From contig VGVT01000017.1 in the NCBI GenBank assembly GCA_016873935.1, positions 1 through 52,055 on the forward strand: a stretch of 52,055 nucleotides of DNA, written 5' to 3'. The notes under the pieces are model-generated. The model worked only from the letters and a program-made list of their open reading frames with translations, was not told the origin of the DNA and made no database searches. The translations under genes and the position numbers were made by a program. Position 1 is the stretch's first letter. Every line of letters begins with the position of its first letter. The stretch comes from Betaproteobacteria bacterium (GTDB lineage: Bacteria > Pseudomonadota > Gammaproteobacteria > Burkholderiales > Thiobacillaceae). Positions 51,519 through 52,055 of the stretch are shown here, one piece after another.

Positions 51519-52055
51519 GCAGATTGCTTACACAACGCCCGCACAGGCCGGGGTGGGCCGGATCGGCGTTGACGTCGGCGCGCACGTGCCAGCAGCGCTC
51601 GCATTTCTCGTGGGCCAGGGCGGTGACTTCGACACGGGTGTCGCCGCCGGCCTTCACCACCTGCGCGGCGGAGGTGATGAGCACGAAGCGCAGGTCGTCG
51701 CCCAGACCGGCGAGCAGGTCGAAGTCTTTGCCGTCGGCATGGAAGGTGACATCGGCCTGCAGGGAGGAACCGACCTTGCCCTCCACCCGCAGTTCCTCGA
51801 TGCGCTTCAGGGCCTGGCCGCGCAGTTCCCGCAGGCGGCTCCAGCGTGCCAGCAGGCTTTCCTCTTGAGCTTGCCTGGGCAGTTCGTGCCAAAGACCCAG
51901 GAACACGCTGTCCGACTTGCATTGCAGGGCCCAGATTTCCTCGGCGGTGAAGGAGAGGATGGGGGCCATGAGCCGGGTCAGCGTTTGCAGGATGTGCCAC
52001 AGGGCGCTTTGCGCGGCTTTGCGCGGGCGGCCGTCCTTGGCGGTGGTGTAGAGCC
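51487..52055 (-). CDS. ileS: Isoleucyl-tRNA synthetase, 3' part
   Basis: Only the last 188 or so codons are in the window; the 5' end lies beyond 52055. The frame is open to the edge ([20 protein letters not shown], then [13 protein letters not shown]). C-terminal zinc-binding CERCWH and CGRC pairs match bacterial IleRS. It leads the ileS-lspA-fkpB-ispH operon. Confidence 0.95.
   Translation of the reverse strand, partial: LYTTAKDGRPRKAAQSALWHILQTLTRLMAPILSFTAEEIWALQCKSDSVFLGLWHELPRQAQEESLLARWSRLRELRGQALKRIEELRVEGKVGSSLQADVTFHADGKDFDLLAGLGDDLRFVLITSAAQVVKAGGDTRVEVTALAHEKCERCWHVRADVNADPAHPGLCGRCVSNLHGEGEQREHA

Overview
The window is a stretch of a GC-rich (roughly two-thirds G+C by eye) betaproteobacterial chromosome. 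Gene order is the main evidence: rpoE-rseA-rseB-rseC-degP-lepA-lepB-rnc-era-recO-pdxJ, kdsD-kdsC-lptCAB-rpoN-hpf-ptsN-hprK-rapZ, rplU-rpmA-obgE-proB and ileS-lspA-fkpB-ispH are all arrangements familiar from Betaproteobacteria. A class II (B12-dependent) ribonucleotide reductase with NrdR boxes and a molybdate transporter would suit a Rhodocyclales-like facultative anaerobe, but that placement is inference. No tRNA, rRNA, CRISPR array, prophage or insertion sequence was recognised.

Layout. 1-830: a small AT-richer zinc-ribbon ORF, probably foreign and truncated, next to a block of extragenic inverted repeats. 834-3797: nrdJ with a clear sigma-70 promoter carrying two NrdR boxes. 3839-7729: xth, then a divergent modE-like regulator and modABC with Mo-box-like sites. 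7743-10800: infA and cspA on one strand, aroB-dgt on the other. 10801-14375: a poorly coding gap with tiny ORFs, a START-like periplasmic protein, a lipoprotein, and a ybhP-clsB pair for phospholipid synthesis. 14404-24247: one long minus-strand transcription unit running from kdsD through Kdo and LPS-transport genes, sigma-54, the nitrogen PTS branch, RapZ, two small membrane proteins and UbiX to a class D beta-lactamase.

24334-28914: a CPA2 potassium/proton antiporter broken by a two-base loss in a CG tract, an orphan pseudopilin and an orphan membrane histidine kinase. 28956-39446: the envelope-stress and housekeeping cluster from rpoE down to pdxJ. It contains an unusual terminator-like hairpin directly in front of the lepA start codon. 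39584-44891: nadB, pepA, and lptF-lptG. 44888-46570: a second ECF-type sigma factor with DUF3619, DUF3106 and RDD membrane proteins. 46700-49560: rplU-rpmA, a strong terminator, obgE-proB. 49605-52055: ispH-fkpB-lspA and the 3' end of ileS, which runs off the window.

The genes together are mostly core cell-envelope and information functions: LPS transport (lptA, B, C, F and G are all here), Kdo synthesis, sigma-E stress control, lipoprotein and secreted-protein processing. I found no convincing complete new system. The most useful leads are the truncated low-GC zinc-ribbon ORF with adjoining repeats, the two-box NrdR promoter, the duplicated C-terminal module of NrdJ, the split antiporter, and the lepA leader hairpin.
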